From Pseudidiomarina indica (GTDB taxonomy: Bacteria; Pseudomonadota; Gammaproteobacteria; Enterobacterales; Alteromonadaceae), in the NCBI RefSeq assembly GCF_900104245.1, contig NZ_FMXN01000011.1, forward strand, positions 17,403-81,402: a stretch of DNA of 64,000 nt, read 5' to 3'. Shown piece after piece: positions 28,963-39,556 of this stretch (its first letter is position 1; the number at the start of each line of letters is the position of its first letter). The position numbers and the translations under genes are program-made. Below the pieces are notes generated by a model, which was not told the DNA's origin, searched no databases, and was given only the letters and a program-made list of their open reading frames with translations.

Positions 28963-31070
28963 TTATTTGTTGCCATTTTAACCAATAATGGTGCTGGCGT
29001 GTATCGTTCACCCAAAGAATTTTGGTATTGCTGTAAACGTTCGACCACAGTGCCGAGGCCTAACGCATCCATATAACGGAATGGGCCCCCAAGGAAGGGC
29101 GGGAAACCAATGCCAAAAATCGCGCCGATGTCGCCATCGCGAGCATTGCGAATCACCCCTTCATCAAGGCAATAGGCGGCTTCGTTCAACATAAGCAGCA
29201 CCGTCCGCTGCACCAGTTCATTGTCTGCCAGCTGCGCGGATGGTGTCAGCCCGAGGAGTGAATAGATACTTTCATCCACCGCCTTGCCTGCTTTTTTACC
29301 TTGGTAAGTATAAAAACCTTTCTTATTTTTCTTACCGCGCCGATCGTCCTTCATCAGCTTTTCGAAGGCAGCTGGAGCTTGGAAACGGTCACCAAGTTCG
29401 GCAGCTAAAATAGGGGCGACTTTCGCAGCCACATCGATGCCAACTTCGTCCATTAACTTGATCGGCCCCACGGGGAACCCAAATTGCACCAGCGCCTGAT
29501 CAATGCGATCAATCGGCTCCCCCGCTAACACCAACCGTGCCGCCTCGTTCATGTAAGGAGCTAAAATCCGGTTCACATAAAACCCAGCACCGTCTTTGAC
29601 TACAATCGGGGTCTTCCCTTGCCGTTTTGCCAAAGCCACGGTGGTGGCAATGGTTTCATCTGTAGTGCCGGGATGAGTAATGATTTCAGCCAAAGGCATT
29701 TTGTCGACCGGCGAAAAGTAATGTAAGCCAATGACATTTTCAGGTCGCTGCGCCTGTGCGGCAATTTGAGTGATGGGTAAGCTTGACGTATTACTTGCGA
29801 AAATCGTATTCGGCCCCGTAACAGCTTCGATTTCGGCAACCATTTGCTGTTTCAACGCCAAATCTTCAAAGACAGCTTCAATGACCACATCGGTTCCTGC
29901 GAAACCACTGTAATCCAGGGTGCCACTCAAATGCAGCATGGTGGCTTCCAATTCTGCACGCGCCATATGCTTCCGCTTAACCTTTTTATTCAACAGGTCG
30001 TAGCTATAGCGCAACGCATGCACAATGCCCTCTTCACGAATATCTTTAATTCGTGCCGGAATTCCTGCTTTGCTAGCGGTGACATAGGCAATGCCGCCCC
30101 CCATTAACCCACCGCCAAGAATCCCCACTTGCTTCACTGTGCGCGGTTTTGTCTCGCCGGCCCCGGTTTCTTTCTTCATTTCGGTGGTAGCAAAGAAAAT
30201 ATTCCGCAATTGCTTCGACTCTGGTGTCATGGCTAATTCACCAAACGACCGTGCTTCACGTTCACAGCCAGCTTGGAAGCCTTTGTCAGCGCCATGGGAA
30301 ACAGTATCAATAATATGATCCAACGCTGGATAGTTATTGAGCGCTTTCGCCTGTGCTTGCTCACGCGCTTTGGAGAAAATAATGCCGCGCCCAACGGCGG
30401 TTCCTTCTAACAAGCGATGGAACCACGGCAGTTTCGCTTTACGAACTTTGGCTTTTCCTGTGAGGGCCAGTTTCACCGCTGCTTCCAGCAAAATAGTCGC
30501 TGGCACAACATCATCAACAATGCCTAATTTTTTGGCTTGTTTCGCACGTAACTGCTTCCCGGTCAGAATCAATGGCAACGCCTTTTGAATGCCAATCAAA
30601 CGCGGCAAACGTTGGGTTCCCCCTGAGCCAGGCAACAGCCCTAATTGCACTTCAGGCAGCCCAATGACGGTGCGCGAATTATCAGTCGCCACCCGGTAAT
30701 GACAGGCCAACGCCAATTCCAATCCACCGCCTAAACAGGCGCCATCAATGGCCGCAACCACTGGGATTTTCAGAGCTTCGATGCGGTCAAACATGGCCTG
30801 ACCTTGACGTGCTAAACTTTCTGCATCTGCGGCGTTTTCACATGCGGCAATCATGCCAATATCTGCACCAGCCACGAATGAACCAGGCTTATCACTGATG
30901 ATGACCACCCCTTTTAAGTCGCGTTGTTGCTCAATTTGCTGCAATACCTGCGCCACTTCATGAGCAAAGGTCGCTTTCAAGGTGTTCATTGATTCACCTG
31001 GGACATTGATGTGGATGACCGCTATCTGATCATCTCGTAACTCGAGCGTAAAAGCGTGTTGTTCGGTCAT
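28947..31070 (-). CDS. fadJ: Fatty acid oxidation complex alpha subunit FadJ
   Basis: 707 residues (E. coli 714). The N-terminal enoyl-CoA hydratase/isomerase domain (1 to about 190) has [20 protein letters not shown] and [20 protein letters not shown] with the catalytic acid. The central 3-hydroxyacyl-CoA dehydrogenase domain carries the NAD loop [13 protein letters not shown] near 315 and the [13 protein letters not shown] region. It acts in beta-oxidation, in E. coli mainly under anaerobic conditions. Its ATG overlaps the fadI stop (TAATG), so FadI and FadJ are probably made in a fixed ratio. Confidence 0.95.
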   Translation of the reverse strand: MTEQHAFTLELRDDQIAVIHINVPGESMNTLKATFAHEVAQVLQQIEQQRDLKGVVIISDKPGSFVAGADIGMIAACENAADAESLARQGQAMFDRIEALKIPVVAAIDGACLGGGLELALACHYRVATDNSRTVIGLPEVQLGLLPGSGGTQRLPRLIGIQKALPLILTGKQLRAKQAKKLGIVDDVVPATILLEAAVKLALTGKAKVRKAKLPWFHRLLEGTAVGRGIIFSKAREQAQAKALNNYPALDHIIDTVSHGADKGFQAGCEREARSFGELAMTPESKQLRNIFFATTEMKKETGAGETKPRTVKQVGILGGGLMGGGIAYVTASKAGIPARIKDIREEGIVHALRYSYDLLNKKVKRKHMARAELEATMLHLSGTLDYSGFAGTDVVIEAVFEDLALKQQMVAEIEAVTGPNTIFASNTSSLPITQIAAQAQRPENVIGLHYFSPVDKMPLAEIITHPGTTDETIATTVALAKRQGKTPIVVKDGAGFYVNRILAPYMNEAARLVLAGEPIDRIDQALVQFGFPVGPIKLMDEVGIDVAAKVAPILAAELGDRFQAPAAFEKLMKDDRRGKKNKKGFYTYQGKKAGKAVDESIYSLLGLTPSAQLADNELVQRTVLLMLNEAAYCLDEGVIRNARDGDIGAIFGIGFPPFLGGPFRYMDALGLGTVVERLQQYQNSLGERYTPAPLLVKMATNNERFY

Positions 31071-32380
31071 TATTCAGTCTCCACAATCATTGCTGCACCT
31101 AAACCACCGGCGGCACACGCGGTGGTCAAGCCAATGCCGCCACCACGACGTTTTAATTCATTCAACGTTTGCGTCAATAACCGCGTTCCCGTCGCTGCAA
31201 ACGGATGACCATAGGCCAGCGAGCCCCCCATGACGTTGAATTTATCCATATCAATTTCACCAATCGCTTCACTGCGTCCGAGCTTCTCTTGCGCAAACTT
31301 TTTGCTGGCAAACATTTTCATGTTGGCTAAAGTTTGCGCCGCAAAGGCTTCATGCATTTCAATTAAAGTTAAATCGTTCAACGTTAAACCGGCACGATCG
31401 AGCGCCAGTGGCGTAGCATATGAAGGCCCCATCAACATGTCTTCCCACACATCGATGGCTGCAAAGGCGTAACTACGGATATAACCTAAGATGTCATATC
31501 CCATAGCTTTGGCTTTGCTTTCTGTCATTAATAAAATGGCACTGGCGCCGTCCGTTAACGCGGTGCTATTGGCCGCTGTCACGGTACCATGCTTGCGATC
31601 AAAAACCGGTCGCAGTTTGCTATAACTGGCTAAATCGGAGTTGCTACGAACCGTATTATCGCGCTTGAGAAAATCTCGGTAAGGCTCAGCATAGGCAGTC
31701 ATTACTTCCGCGTCTAAATGGCCAGCTTCCCACGCAGCATGCGCTAGGGTATGGGAACGATGCGCCAGCGCATCTTGGTCAGCGCGACTAATCCCATGAG
31801 TTTTCGCCATTTGCTCTGCCGTATCCCCCATGGTTAAACCGGTACTGTATTCAGCAATCGCTGGGGGCACGGGTAACAGATCTTTTAATCGAAGGCGCTT
31901 GAAAATTGCTAACCGTTGGCCTAATGTTTTCGCTCGATTAAGATCAACCAAGGCATGGGCCAGCTGTCGCGATACCCCGATAGGTAATACTGAGGACGAG
32001 TCCGCGCCGCCGGCAATACCGACACTGATATTGCCAGCCATCATGCTTTCCACCACGTTCACCGTAGTTTGGAAGCTCGTTGCACAGGCTCGTGATACAC
32101 TGTATGCGTCTGTCGAAACAGGTAAGTTTGTGCCTAAGACAATTTCCCGAGCAATGTTCGGGGCTTTCGGCATTTGGACCACTTGGCCATACACTAACAA
32201 CTCCACTTCGCGTGGGTCTAGGCTATAGCGGTTAATGAGCTCTTGCACCACCATCTTGCCCATATCCAAGGCAGGGACACCATGAAAATACGTCGCCTGT
32301 TTGGCAAAAGGTGTGCGCAAACCAGCCACAATCGCAATCCGGTCGCCTGCAGCAGTAGTCAAATTCTGACGTGCGGCCAT
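31070..32380 (-). CDS. fadI: 3-ketoacyl-CoA thiolase FadI
   Basis: 436 residues, identical in length to E. coli FadI. The acyl-accepting Cys99 lies in [12 protein letters not shown]. The second active-site region is [20 protein letters not shown], and the C-terminal Cys motif is [15 protein letters not shown]. It cleaves 3-ketoacyl-CoA and pairs with FadJ. A FadR-like operator lies upstream. Confidence 0.95.
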   Translation of the reverse strand: MAARQNLTTAAGDRIAIVAGLRTPFAKQATYFHGVPALDMGKMVVQELINRYSLDPREVELLVYGQVVQMPKAPNIAREIVLGTNLPVSTDAYSVSRACATSFQTTVNVVESMMAGNISVGIAGGADSSSVLPIGVSRQLAHALVDLNRAKTLGQRLAIFKRLRLKDLLPVPPAIAEYSTGLTMGDTAEQMAKTHGISRADQDALAHRSHTLAHAAWEAGHLDAEVMTAYAEPYRDFLKRDNTVRSNSDLASYSKLRPVFDRKHGTVTAANSTALTDGASAILLMTESKAKAMGYDILGYIRSYAFAAIDVWEDMLMGPSYATPLALDRAGLTLNDLTLIEMHEAFAAQTLANMKMFASKKFAQEKLGRSEAIGEIDMDKFNVMGGSLAYGHPFAATGTRLLTQTLNELKRRGGGIGLTTACAAGGLGAAMIVETE

Positions 32381-32418
32381 AGATTTATCCTCTGTTGTTT
32401 TGTTATGGTCATTCCTTA

Positions 32419-32435
32419 CTCTGGTCTGACCTCAT
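32419..32435. promoter_or_regulatory. FadR-like operator upstream of fadI
   Basis: The sequence CTCTGGTCTGACCTCAT contains CTGGTCTGACC (32421-32431), matching the core of the FadR consensus AACTGGTCNGACCNGTT. It begins 39 bases before the fadI start. FadR represses fad genes until long-chain acyl-CoA binds. The site match is seen; regulation is inferred. Confidence 0.72.
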
Positions 32436-32552
32436 GATTAGTTACAAATTTTAGCGGGTCTTGGGCAAGAATTAAACCGTTGTTTTCGGTAAAGTGCGAA
32501 CAGCATAGCGCGCACGTATCAAAGAAGTTTAACGATGATGCAGAGGAATCTA

Positions 32553-33509
32553 ATGGCAGCTGAACAGTTTCAAGCACTACGCGAGTATCTCGATAGTCAA
32601 GTATTAGGGCAACCTGCTTTCACTGAAAGCCTCCTTATTGCCCTATTAGCCGATGGCCATTTATTAGTAGAAGGCCCCCCAGGGTTGGCAAAAACCCGCG
32701 CCGTTAACGCGCTTGCTAAAGGAGTTGAAGGTGAATTTCACCGCGTCCAATTCACGCCGGACTTGTTGCCGGCAGACTTAACCGGAACAGACATCTATCG
32801 TCCAGAGACTGGCGAGTTTGTCTTTCAACCCGGTCCACTCTTCCACCACATTATTTTAGCGGACGAAATCAACCGCGCCCCGGCGAAAGTGCAATCGGCT
32901 CTACTCGAAGCCATGGCTGAGCGACAAATTACGGTTGGACAAAAAACCTATCCGTTGCCTGAGTTATTCATGGTACTTGCCACGCAAAACCCGCTGGAGC
33001 AAGAAGGAACTTACCCGCTGCCTGAAGCTCAGCTCGACCGTTTCTTAATGCATTTAAATCTGGATTATCCGAATGCTGAAATTGAGCGCGATATTCTCCG
33101 CTTAACTCGGGGTGAAGAACTGGCGGGACAAGCAAAAATGCCCCAACCATTGCGGCAAGCTGACATTTTCCAAGCCCGCCGCGAAGTACTTAGTATTTAT
33201 ATGGACGAAGCGGTGGAAAATTACTTGGTGCAATTGGTCGTGGCCACCCGTCAGCCGGAGTTCTATAGCGCCGACGTGGCCCGCTGGCTGAGCTACGGTG
33301 CTAGTCCTCGTGCCACCATCGCTCTTGACCGTTGTGCTCGAGCACGCGCATGGTTGCAACAGCGTGATTTTGTGACCCCTGATGACATCCATGCGGTGTA
33401 CGCCAACGTCTTACGACATCGCGTTATTTTGAGTTATCAAGCAGAGGCTGATGGCATCAACACCGATCAGGTGCTGGCGCAATTGCTCCAACTGGTTCCC
33501 TCACCGTAA
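32553..33509 (+). CDS. MoxR-family AAA+ ATPase
   Basis: 318 residues from the ATG at 32553, preferred because AGAGG lies 6 bases upstream. Walker A GPPGLAKT is at 41-48, Walker B IILADEINRAPAKVQSALLEAM follows, then the sensor ATQNPLEQEGTYPLPEAQLDRF. MoxR ATPases act as chaperone-like activators of von Willebrand factor A proteins. It leads a run of six tightly packed genes with DUF58, DUF4381 and Bat proteins. Confidence 0.93.
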   Translation: MAAEQFQALREYLDSQVLGQPAFTESLLIALLADGHLLVEGPPGLAKTRAVNALAKGVEGEFHRVQFTPDLLPADLTGTDIYRPETGEFVFQPGPLFHHIILADEINRAPAKVQSALLEAMAERQITVGQKTYPLPELFMVLATQNPLEQEGTYPLPEAQLDRFLMHLNLDYPNAEIERDILRLTRGEELAGQAKMPQPLRQADIFQARREVLSIYMDEAVENYLVQLVVATRQPEFYSADVARWLSYGASPRATIALDRCARARAWLQQRDFVTPDDIHAVYANVLRHRVILSYQAEADGINTDQVLAQLLQLVPSP

Positions 33510-34493
33510 ATGAAAATAGACGCTTCCATGTTAACGGCCACTGAAGTTGAACAATGGTTGAATACCTGGCGCAGTAACGGTATCCACGTACAAAGCCATG
33601 AGCTCATGTACTACCGTAGTAAAGTCGCAGCATTTCAACGATTCCGCCGGTTACACCCACCACCCGGTCGGGGTGGCGCCCTACTCAGTCGCTTTAAAGG
33701 GCGCGGAATGGAGTTTGATGAGTACCGTCACTATCAAGCAGGGGATGATGTTCGCACCATCGACTGGCGCGTCACCGCACGTACCGGAACGCCACACACC
33801 AAACTATTTCGTGAGGAGCGAGAGCGCCCTGTCTTTGTCGCGGTTGATTTAAGTCATAGCATGCAGTTTGGCAGCCAATTGCTCTTCAAATCGGTGCAGG
33901 CCTGCCATCTTGCGGCGGTGGTTGCTTGGTTGGCGGTTGCTCGCGGGGATCGTATCGGCGCTGTGATTGGCAGCCAAGCCAGTCATGTTGAAGTGAAACC
34001 ACAGGACCGTGAGCACGGCGCACAGCAAGTGATTCACCATTTAGTGGAACAGCAACAGGCAGCCGTGAACCATTGGCTACACCAGCGTCACCATCAAAAT
34101 GTCTTTGCCGATACCCTTGCACGGGTGCAGCACATTGCACGTCCCGGCAGTATTATTTATCTGATCAGCGATTGGCAATCCGATGACCCTGCGTTGTGGC
34201 GCAGTTTGTTGGCTCTGCAGCGCCATTGCCAATTGGTTCCGTTTTTTGTTAGTGATCCGCTGGAACAAGAACTGCCCCACATCACTGGCACAGGGCAACT
34301 CAAATTAACCGATGGTGAGCAACAACTCACCATGAACCCAGCGAACGTCCAACAGCGTGAGCACTATGCCGCGGCACAAAGTGAGTGGTTACATTCACGT
34401 ATTCAGCAATGGCGTAATCTGGGAGGGAACTTGCGCCACTTCAGTGCCGCGCAGCCCCTTGAATTACAATGGCCCGGAGAGATATTACGATGA
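33510..34493 (+). CDS. DUF58 / vWA-like protein
   Basis: 327 residues. The DUF58 signature is clear: GRGMEFDEYRHYQAGDD, then IDWRVTARTGTPHTKLF, then EERERPVFVAVDLSHSM. The last motif includes a MIDAS-type DxSxS metal site near residue 112. The start directly abuts the moxR stop. DUF58 proteins are regular partners of MoxR ATPases; the precise role is unknown. Confidence 0.92.
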   Translation: MKIDASMLTATEVEQWLNTWRSNGIHVQSHELMYYRSKVAAFQRFRRLHPPPGRGGALLSRFKGRGMEFDEYRHYQAGDDVRTIDWRVTARTGTPHTKLFREERERPVFVAVDLSHSMQFGSQLLFKSVQACHLAAVVAWLAVARGDRIGAVIGSQASHVEVKPQDREHGAQQVIHHLVEQQQAAVNHWLHQRHHQNVFADTLARVQHIARPGSIIYLISDWQSDDPALWRSLLALQRHCQLVPFFVSDPLEQELPHITGTGQLKLTDGEQQLTMNPANVQQREHYAAAQSEWLHSRIQQWRNLGGNLRHFSAAQPLELQWPGEILR

Positions 34494-34963
34494 CCCTGCA
34501 AGCTCCCATTCATGATATCGTGGTGGCGCCAGCGGCACATTGGTGGCCCTTGGCCCCGGGTTGGTACCTGTTAGGTCTGGTCGCCATCACCGTAGGCCTG
34601 ATCGCCATGATCGGCTGGGCTCGTCGCTACCTGCGCTTGCGTCCTCGACGTCTTGCCATCCAACAGCTCCAGCAACAGGCCCCGACGCGCGTCACCGAGA
34701 TTACCCTGTTGCTCAAACAAGCCGCCTTGGCGTATCACTCGCACGCTGCCATGGGCGTGTGGTGGGAGTTTTTAGCCAAGCAATTGCCACCCTCCCTACG
34801 GCAAACCTATCAGCCATTGCTACAAAACTTAGCCACCATCAGCTATCAACCGCAGTCGCAGCAACAAACTTGGGTCGAGCCTTATCGCGAGTTTGCCTTA
34901 GTCTGGCTACAACAGGCTCTGCCACCGCGTCACCCTAATATGACGGAGCCTGGCCATGATTGA
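34490..34963 (+). CDS. DUF4381 membrane protein
   Basis: 157 residues from the ATG at 34490, which overlaps the DUF58 stop by 4 bases. A short periplasmic N-terminus (IHDIVVAPAAHWWPLAPG) precedes one membrane helix (about 22-46, GWYLLGLVAITVGLIAMIGWA). A basic stretch and a cytoplasmic helical domain with a conserved WWEFLAKQLP region follow. This is the small DUF4381 component typical between DUF58 and BatA in MoxR operons; no activity is known. Confidence 0.88.
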   Translation: MTLQAPIHDIVVAPAAHWWPLAPGWYLLGLVAITVGLIAMIGWARRYLRLRPRRLAIQQLQQQAPTRVTEITLLLKQAALAYHSHAAMGVWWEFLAKQLPPSLRQTYQPLLQNLATISYQPQSQQQTWVEPYREFALVWLQQALPPRHPNMTEPGHD

Positions 34964-35945
34964 GTTTGCTTGGTGGTGGCCTTTATTACTATGGCCCATT
35001 CCGTTCCTTTATCGGTGGCGCCGTCGGCATTATCAACAACAGCACACCCCGTTAACCATCACGCGGTTACCCGCAGTTCTTAACGACACACCAGTCGTCG
35101 GGTCGCGCAGTTGGGGCTGGACCTTACTCGCCATCACGATCTGGAGCTTGTTGGTGCTTGCCTTGATGCGCCCACAGTGGTTAGGAGAACCGATTGTTGC
35201 TCATCACGAAGCACGTGAGATGATGATTGCCGTTGACCTTTCAGGCAGTATGGAGATTGCAGATATGGCGATTGCCGGGCAACAGGTCGATCGCCTCACC
35301 ATGCTGAAGCATGTGATGCATGATTTTATTGAGCGGCGTGACGGCGACCGTATCGGCTTAATTCTGTTCGCCGATACCGCCTATGTGCAAGCACCCATGA
35401 CCTTTGACCGTTCGACCGTGCAAAAAATGCTGGATGACACGGTATTACGCTTAATTGGTGAGCGTACCGCAATTGGGGACGCCATTGCTTTAGCCGTGAA
35501 GCGTTTTGCGGATCGTCCGCAAACCAATAAAATTTTGGTTCTAGTCACCGACGGACAAAATACAGCAGGCAACGTCGACCCTCTCCAAGCGCTTGAATTA
35601 GCGAAATATTATGATGTTAAAATCTATACGATTGGCGTGGGCGCGGAAGAAGTCATTATTGATGGTTTTTTTGGCCAACGTCGGGTGAATCCAAGTCGTG
35701 ATCTTGATGAAAACCTCTTACGGCGATTAGCCGATGAAACCGGTGGCGCCTATTTCCGAGCACGGAGCACCGAAGAGTTAGAACAGATTTACGTCGAACT
35801 TGATGCCTATGAACCGGTTCAGGGAGATGCCCAGTTACGGCGTCCACAAACCGCTTTATTCTTTTGGCCCCTCGGTATCGCATGGGGTTTAATGCTGATT
35901 GCAGGCCTTATCCAAGCCTGGAAAAGCTGGAGGCAACATGGCTGA
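34956..35945 (+). CDS. BatA-like von Willebrand factor A membrane protein
   Basis: 329 residues. Membrane helices lie near the N-terminus (6-22 and about 51-70) and near the C-terminus (about 303-322). Between them is a vWA domain with an intact MIDAS: AVDLSGSME near residue 90, the Thr region GERTAIGDAI, and LVTDGQNTAGN. It overlaps DUF4381 by 8 bases. Such proteins are thought to form a metal-dependent membrane complex remodelled by MoxR. Confidence 0.92.
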   Translation: MIEFAWWWPLLLWPIPFLYRWRRRHYQQQHTPLTITRLPAVLNDTPVVGSRSWGWTLLAITIWSLLVLALMRPQWLGEPIVAHHEAREMMIAVDLSGSMEIADMAIAGQQVDRLTMLKHVMHDFIERRDGDRIGLILFADTAYVQAPMTFDRSTVQKMLDDTVLRLIGERTAIGDAIALAVKRFADRPQTNKILVLVTDGQNTAGNVDPLQALELAKYYDVKIYTIGVGAEEVIIDGFFGQRRVNPSRDLDENLLRRLADETGGAYFRARSTEELEQIYVELDAYEPVQGDAQLRRPQTALFFWPLGIAWGLMLIAGLIQAWKSWRQHG

Positions 35946-37752
35946 GTTTCATTTTATCCGCCCGTGGTGGTTGCTAACCATTCTACCAATTTTGCTACTC
36001 ACTTGGTGGCTGTGGCGCGCGCGTCAACGCCAACATAGTTGGGAAACTGTTCTTCCGCGTCACTTACGACCCGTATTGTTGACCACCGAACAGCGACCAT
36101 CGACCCATGGGCTAACGAGCATTTTTCTGGGGTTAGCATTAACAGTTAGCGCCATCGCGTTAGCCGGCCCCGCGTGGGAGCGATTGCCACAACCGGTGTT
36201 CCAAGCTCGTACCGGCTCCGTGATTGTCATGGATTTATCCATGTCTATGTATAGCACTGACTTAAGTCCCAATCGGCTCGGCCAAATGCGTTTTAAAGCA
36301 GCCGACCTCGCGACCCAATATTTAGACGGTGATATCGGCCTTATCGCCTACGCCGGTGATGCGTTTGTCATTAGCCCGCTCACGCCTGATGGGCAGAATT
36401 TGACCAACCTCATCCGTGCGTTGAGTCCTGATATTATGCCAACGCCAGGCAGTTATCCGCTGCGAGCGCTGGAAATGGCGGCCAAATTACTGGCCGATAC
36501 GGGCTACCCGCAAGGTGACATTTATTGGTTTACAGATGGTATTGATGGGCGAGATCAACTTGATATCAGTCAGTTTATCAACAACACCCGGCACCGCTTA
36601 AATATTCTCGCCGTCGGAACCCCTGCTGGGGCTCCCATTCAATTACCGGATGGTCGATTACTGCGTGACCAAGCAGGGCAAATCGTGATCCCTGCCTTGC
36701 AGCCTGATGGCCTTTCCAGACTCGCCAAACACAGTGGCGGCCATTACAGCTTGATTCGCCCTGATCAACAAGATCTCCAGTATTTAGCTGCGGCTCGACA
36801 ACTGGTTGAGGAAGGCACAGAGACCCACTTACAAGGCGGCGACCAATGGCTAGATCGTGGGCCGTGGCTGATTCCCATTGCGCTGCTATTGCTACTTCCG
36901 CTTGCTCGTCGGGGCGTTTTATTTAGTCTTGCGCCACTCATAGCAGTCGGTTTTTTGCTTCAACCTCTTGCCGTGCATGCGCAAGAGGCGGAGCAGCCAC
37001 AACCCTTACGTTGGTACCAGAAGTTATGGCAAACACCATACCAGCAAACGGATCAAGCCCTTGCGGAGGGGGCTTATGACCACGCAGCTGCGATCGCACA
37101 AGATGCCTGGCAGCGTGGTACTGCCAACTATCGAGCAGGCCGCTACGAACAAGCCTTTGTCGATTTTAGCCAAGTTGATAATGCCGAAGGTTTCTATAAT
37201 CAAGGCAACAGTCTGATGCAATTGGAACGCTATGCCGATGCGGTCTTAGCCTATCAAGCTGCTCTGAACCGTCGCCCCCATTGGCTTGAAGCAGAAGAGA
37301 ATTTAGCCTTAGCGAAGGAACTCGCTGAACAGCAGCAACAAGAGCAAGAGCAACAGCAACAAAGCGGTGAGCAACAGGCCCCGTCAGATTCAGCCAACCC
37401 GAATCAATCAGGTGAAGGGGAATCGGGGGATGACACTGCAGAGCAGCAACCTGGTGATGACACAGAAAACTCGGATTCTTCGTCCGCTCCAGAAGATGAG
37501 GAACCGGCAGAAGCCAACGAACAAGAAGCTGCTGATGCTGAACAGGATGTCCACCAAACAGCTGAACAGCCCATGGAAACCGCTCTTGATGAGGCCGGTG
37601 ATCCTGCCAGTGAGGAGCTACAGCAACAAATGCAGCAATGGTTAAATCGTATTGACGATGACCCAGCAATTTTATTACGTAACAAAATGCGTTATGAGGC
37701 CCAGCAAAGACGCCGTAGCGCGTTACCGCCAGGAGTTGAGAAATCGTGGTAA
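35938..37752 (+). CDS. BatB/BatC fusion: vWA domain plus TPR repeats and acidic Gln/Glu tail
   Basis: 604 residues from the ATG at 35938, overlapping BatA by 8 bases. Two N-terminal helices precede a vWA domain with MIDAS motif MDLSMSMYSTD near residue 100 and WFTDGIDG. Two membrane helices near 310-345 follow. After them come TPR units (ANYRAGRYEQAFVDFSQV, then FYNQGNSLMQLERYADAVLAYQAALNRRP). The last 140 residues or so are low-complexity Gln/Glu/Asp/Ser. In Bacteroides BatB and BatC are separate genes; here they are one chain. Confidence 0.92.
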   Translation: MAEFHFIRPWWLLTILPILLLTWWLWRARQRQHSWETVLPRHLRPVLLTTEQRPSTHGLTSIFLGLALTVSAIALAGPAWERLPQPVFQARTGSVIVMDLSMSMYSTDLSPNRLGQMRFKAADLATQYLDGDIGLIAYAGDAFVISPLTPDGQNLTNLIRALSPDIMPTPGSYPLRALEMAAKLLADTGYPQGDIYWFTDGIDGRDQLDISQFINNTRHRLNILAVGTPAGAPIQLPDGRLLRDQAGQIVIPALQPDGLSRLAKHSGGHYSLIRPDQQDLQYLAAARQLVEEGTETHLQGGDQWLDRGPWLIPIALLLLLPLARRGVLFSLAPLIAVGFLLQPLAVHAQEAEQPQPLRWYQKLWQTPYQQTDQALAEGAYDHAAAIAQDAWQRGTANYRAGRYEQAFVDFSQVDNAEGFYNQGNSLMQLERYADAVLAYQAALNRRPHWLEAEENLALAKELAEQQQQEQEQQQQSGEQQAPSDSANPNQSGEGESGDDTAEQQPGDDTENSDSSSAPEDEEPAEANEQEAADAEQDVHQTAEQPMETALDEAGDPASEELQQQMQQWLNRIDDDPAILLRNKMRYEAQQRRRSALPPGVEKSW

Positions 37753-39473
37753 TGAAACTGATTAAATTCATCGCAACGATCGGAATTGCGTTGTTCAGCC
37801 TAGCAATATCCGCACAGTCACCTGAAGTGATTGCCAGCGTCGATAAAAACCCAGTCATTCAGGGTGAACCCTTTATTCTCACGATCACCGTTGACGACGA
37901 TGTGAGCGAGGCCACACTCAACATCCACGAGCAGTTACAAGATTTCCTCGTGCTGAGCACCTCATCGTCTAAACGCACGAGTGTCATTAACGGGGTGACC
38001 ACCCGCTCGACCTCGTTTATGGTTCACCTGCAAGCTCCTGAAACGGTAGGAACCTTCCGCATTCCAGCCATCAAGATTCACGATAGCGCCAGTAACGCGA
38101 TTGAACTCGAAGTCATTGATGCGCAAACTGCCGAGGCCACACTTGAACAACGGCCAGCATTCATTCGCACCATTCTCGACACCGAACAAGTGTATGTGCA
38201 ACAACAGTTTAAGTTAATTTCTCGTTTGTATTTAAGCGCCAATCTTCATAGTGGGAATTTAACCGCCCCAACCACCGCGGACGCCGATGTGGTGCAATTT
38301 GGAGCCGATGAAGAGTCTTATGAAATCATCAATGGAAAACGTTACCATGTGTTTCAGCGGACCTATTTAATTACCCCACAACGGTCCGGTACTGTCACCA
38401 TCGAAGGCCCTGTATTTAATGGCCAAATTGCTCGTGATGCGGCCCGTTCCTTATTTTCTGCCATCGCGAATACACAGCCGGTCAGCGCCAAAGCTCCCCC
38501 TACGCAAATTGAGGTGTTACCACGTCCGTCAAATTGGCAGGGGCATTGGTTACCCGCTGAATTGGTCACTTTAACCGTGGAGCAGGTAGAGCCGGAAGCT
38601 CCCATTAGTGTCGGCCAACCCATTACCCTCACCTATCGGTTAACTGCTCTAGGGGTTCGTCCAGAACAGTTACCCCAGTTCAATTTTTTCGATGATTTGG
38701 AGCAAGTATCGGTTTACCCCGAAGCACCTGAGCTGGGGAGTACGGTGCGCAATGGTAAGGTCATTGCCCAACGCAGTCAGACCTTAGCCGTGATTCCTCG
38801 TACTGAAGGTACCTTAACTCTGCCAGGCGCCACGGTGCCTTGGTTTAATACGCGCTTAGGGAAAATGCAATTGGCACAAACAGATGCCATCACTATCGAC
38901 GTGGGGCCTGGCAGTATGCCGTTACCTAACCTTGCACCAAACCTTCAGCCGAGTATCGACACCGCAGCCGACAGCTTGCCCCACGAGCTTGATGTTGGCG
39001 TGGGAGCGAAAGGAGTGTCAGCCACGCCGACATCAGTCCTTGCCACTTGGCTGATGTTCCTGTTTGGCGGGTTGTGGGTGCTCACACTTATTGCTTTGGT
39101 TTGGCTGTGGCGCCGGACGCGACAAACGCCGCTCAGCGTAACCCAGGAACCCAATCTACTGGGCGGGACCTCGCTGCAAGAAATTCAACAAGCAGCCAAG
39201 GCCAACAATGCAAAATCTTGCGAAGATGCCTTGCGCCAATGGGGTCGCAACACATTAACGTTGCGGATGGATGACTTGTTAGAACTGGCAGATTATTTCC
39301 AGTATGAGCCACTCACCAGTCAGCTAGAACACCTTCAACAATGCCGTTACGGAGAATCAGCTGGCCCTTGGTTAGAAGGCAAAGCACTCTTACGAGCATT
39401 GACCGCAGCGTTACGACAGCAACCCCGGTCACGCGCTACCCAGCAAAGCTTACAACCGCTTTACCCCCAATAA
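37752..39473 (+). CDS. BatD-like protein
   Basis: 573 residues from an ATG that overlaps the previous stop (TAATG). Signal peptide (cleavage after ISA near residue 21), then periplasmic beta-sandwich repeats beginning PEVIASVDKNPVIQGEPFILTITVDDD. A membrane helix near 430-452 (LATWLMFLFGGLWVLTLIALVWLW) and a cytoplasmic helical tail follow. This is the BatD/oxygen-tolerance family, last gene of the operon, and probably the periplasmic part of the MoxR-Bat assembly. Confidence 0.88.
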   Translation: MKLIKFIATIGIALFSLAISAQSPEVIASVDKNPVIQGEPFILTITVDDDVSEATLNIHEQLQDFLVLSTSSSKRTSVINGVTTRSTSFMVHLQAPETVGTFRIPAIKIHDSASNAIELEVIDAQTAEATLEQRPAFIRTILDTEQVYVQQQFKLISRLYLSANLHSGNLTAPTTADADVVQFGADEESYEIINGKRYHVFQRTYLITPQRSGTVTIEGPVFNGQIARDAARSLFSAIANTQPVSAKAPPTQIEVLPRPSNWQGHWLPAELVTLTVEQVEPEAPISVGQPITLTYRLTALGVRPEQLPQFNFFDDLEQVSVYPEAPELGSTVRNGKVIAQRSQTLAVIPRTEGTLTLPGATVPWFNTRLGKMQLAQTDAITIDVGPGSMPLPNLAPNLQPSIDTAADSLPHELDVGVGAKGVSATPTSVLATWLMFLFGGLWVLTLIALVWLWRRTRQTPLSVTQEPNLLGGTSLQEIQQAAKANNAKSCEDALRQWGRNTLTLRMDDLLELADYFQYEPLTSQLEHLQQCRYGESAGPWLEGKALLRALTAALRQQPRSRATQQSLQPLYPQ

Positions 39474-39509
39474 CGGATGTGGAGGAACCCCATAAAAAAG
39501 GGATGCCCA

Positions 39510-39543
39510 TAAAAAAAGCCGAGTCATTGACTCGGCTTTTTAC
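39510..39543. terminator. Bidirectional terminator between batD and ppiD
   Basis: AAAAAGCCGAGTC pairs with GACTCGGCTTTTT around a 3-base loop (ATT), with A and T runs on both sides. It serves the convergent batD (plus) and ppiD (minus) ends. Confidence 0.92.
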
Positions 39544-39556
39544 GATACGCTTTCCG

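Noticed and set aside
37367..37685. Low-complexity Gln/Glu coding repeats as a possible tandem repeat or CRISPR
   Set aside because: Codons vary and no fixed-length unit repeats; it is a compositionally biased protein tail. No CRISPR array was seen anywhere in the window.
37166..37858. 230-residue minus-strand frame antisense to the BatB/BatC fusion
   Set aside because: A by-product of the Gln/Glu repeat region of the real gene; no start signals and no domain.
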